A stretch of 64,000 nucleotides of DNA from Comamonas endophytica (GTDB lineage Bacteria; Pseudomonadota; Gammaproteobacteria; Burkholderiales; Burkholderiaceae_C), in NCBI RefSeq assembly GCF_023634805.2, contig NZ_CP106881.1, positions 248,001 through 312,000 of the forward strand, in the 5' to 3' direction. Positions within the stretch are counted from its first letter, which is position 1, and the number at the start of each line of letters is the position of its first letter. Positions 63,707-64,000 of the stretch are shown here, piece after piece. The translations under genes were made by a program, and so were the position numbers. Under the pieces are notes generated by a model, which ran no database searches, had not been told where the DNA came from, and saw only the letters and a program-made list of their open reading frames with translations.

Positions 63707-64000
63707 GCGCAATGGCCCCTGCGGTGCTGCTGCTGTTCGCGCTGGCCAGCGGCCTGCTGGCGCTGGCGCTGTGGCTTTTTGCCAGCGCAAGGCGCCGCAA
63801 GGCGCAGCAAGCCATCGAGAGCACGCTGCAGCGCAGCCTGGAGATCCGGCGGGAATGGCAGGCCGCAGCGCCGCCAGGCCTGCCTGGAATGCCGGCCGCG
63901 CCGACGCTGGCCGCGCGGCCCCAGGGCCGCTCGGAGATGCTGCGCCGGCTCAAGGACCGGCTGCGCTGGAAGGCCTGGGGCATGGCGCCGCGCACGCTGG
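63703..64000 (+). CDS. tadB: Flp pilus platform protein TadB, 5' part only
   Basis: The frame starts at ATG 63703, overlapping the tadA stop as ATGA, and runs open off the window. The 99 visible residues have a first helix (PAVLLLFALASGLLALALWLFA) and then a basic, Pro-rich cytoplasmic stretch with LKDRLRWKAWGMAPRTL. This matches the position and start of TadB, the inner-membrane platform. Identity rests mainly on order in the tad locus. Confidence 0.75.
   Translation, partial: MSAMAPAVLLLFALASGLLALALWLFASARRRKAQQAIESTLQRSLEIRREWQAAAPPGLPGMPAAPTLAARPQGRSEMLRRLKDRLRWKAWGMAPRTL

Overview
The window is GC-rich, densely coded DNA from a betaproteobacterium of the Burkholderiales, most likely a Comamonadaceae member (Comamonas/Delftia/Acidovorax-like). 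This rests on the thrS-infC-rpmI-rplT-pheS-pheT-ihfA-merR-tRNA-Pro block, the sulfate and methionine ABC operons, the DUF969/DUF979-pyroglutamyl peptidase cluster and the protein style. I see no prophage, insertion sequence, CRISPR array or rRNA. Two genes are cut by the window edges: a CLC channel on the left and tadB on the right.

Layout. 1-6.9 kb: CLC chloride channel, a PA14-containing GH3 beta-glucosidase lipoprotein, a small thermonuclease-like protein, two small hypothetical proteins and a porin behind an excellent sigma-54 promoter match. 7-10.4 kb: an MCE lipid-transport cassette (permease, MlaD-like, lipoprotein) with no ATPase gene beside it, then dsbB. 10.4-14.5 kb: sulfate transport operon sbp-cysT-cysW-cysA. 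14.5-20.3 kb: RBBP9-like hydrolase, LysR regulator divergent from an azoreductase, a TonB-dependent receptor and a flavin reductase. 20.4-24.0 kb: metN-metI-metQ plus a second metQ. 24.1-32.9 kb: an Ssb-like gene, tRNA-Pro(GGG) and the translation operon led by thrS. In front of thrS I find a short threonine-rich leader peptide and a terminator with mutually exclusive pairings, i.e. a textbook ribosome-mediated attenuator; infC appears to start at AUA.

33-40.6 kb: a 5-oxoproline (pyroglutamate) operon. It encodes DUF969 and DUF979 membrane proteins, pyroglutamyl peptidase, PxpA, a fused PxpB-PxpC, and a biotin carboxylase fused to its biotin carrier. A divergent GntR regulator lies beyond a perfect palindrome. 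The parts list resembles a split urea-carboxylase. 40.6-46 kb: a lipoprotein, isocitrate lyase with a 20-bp palindrome upstream, and an L,D-transpeptidase/TPR pair.

46.3-64 kb, all on the + strand: a surface and attachment region. A 1347-residue repeat protein has a FecR-like N-terminal domain, 51 uninterrupted PTDTT hexapeptides, four ~140-residue repeats and ten 21-residue Gly/Leu repeats. It is followed by an OmpA-like lipoprotein, an unknown Cys-rich protein, a 756-bp partly AT-rich gap, and a complete type I secretion system (ABC, HlyD, TolC). A tad pilus locus (flp, prepilin peptidase, rcpC, rcpA, tadZ, tadA, tadB) runs off the right edge. I infer that the type I system exports the repeat protein and that both systems serve surface attachment.
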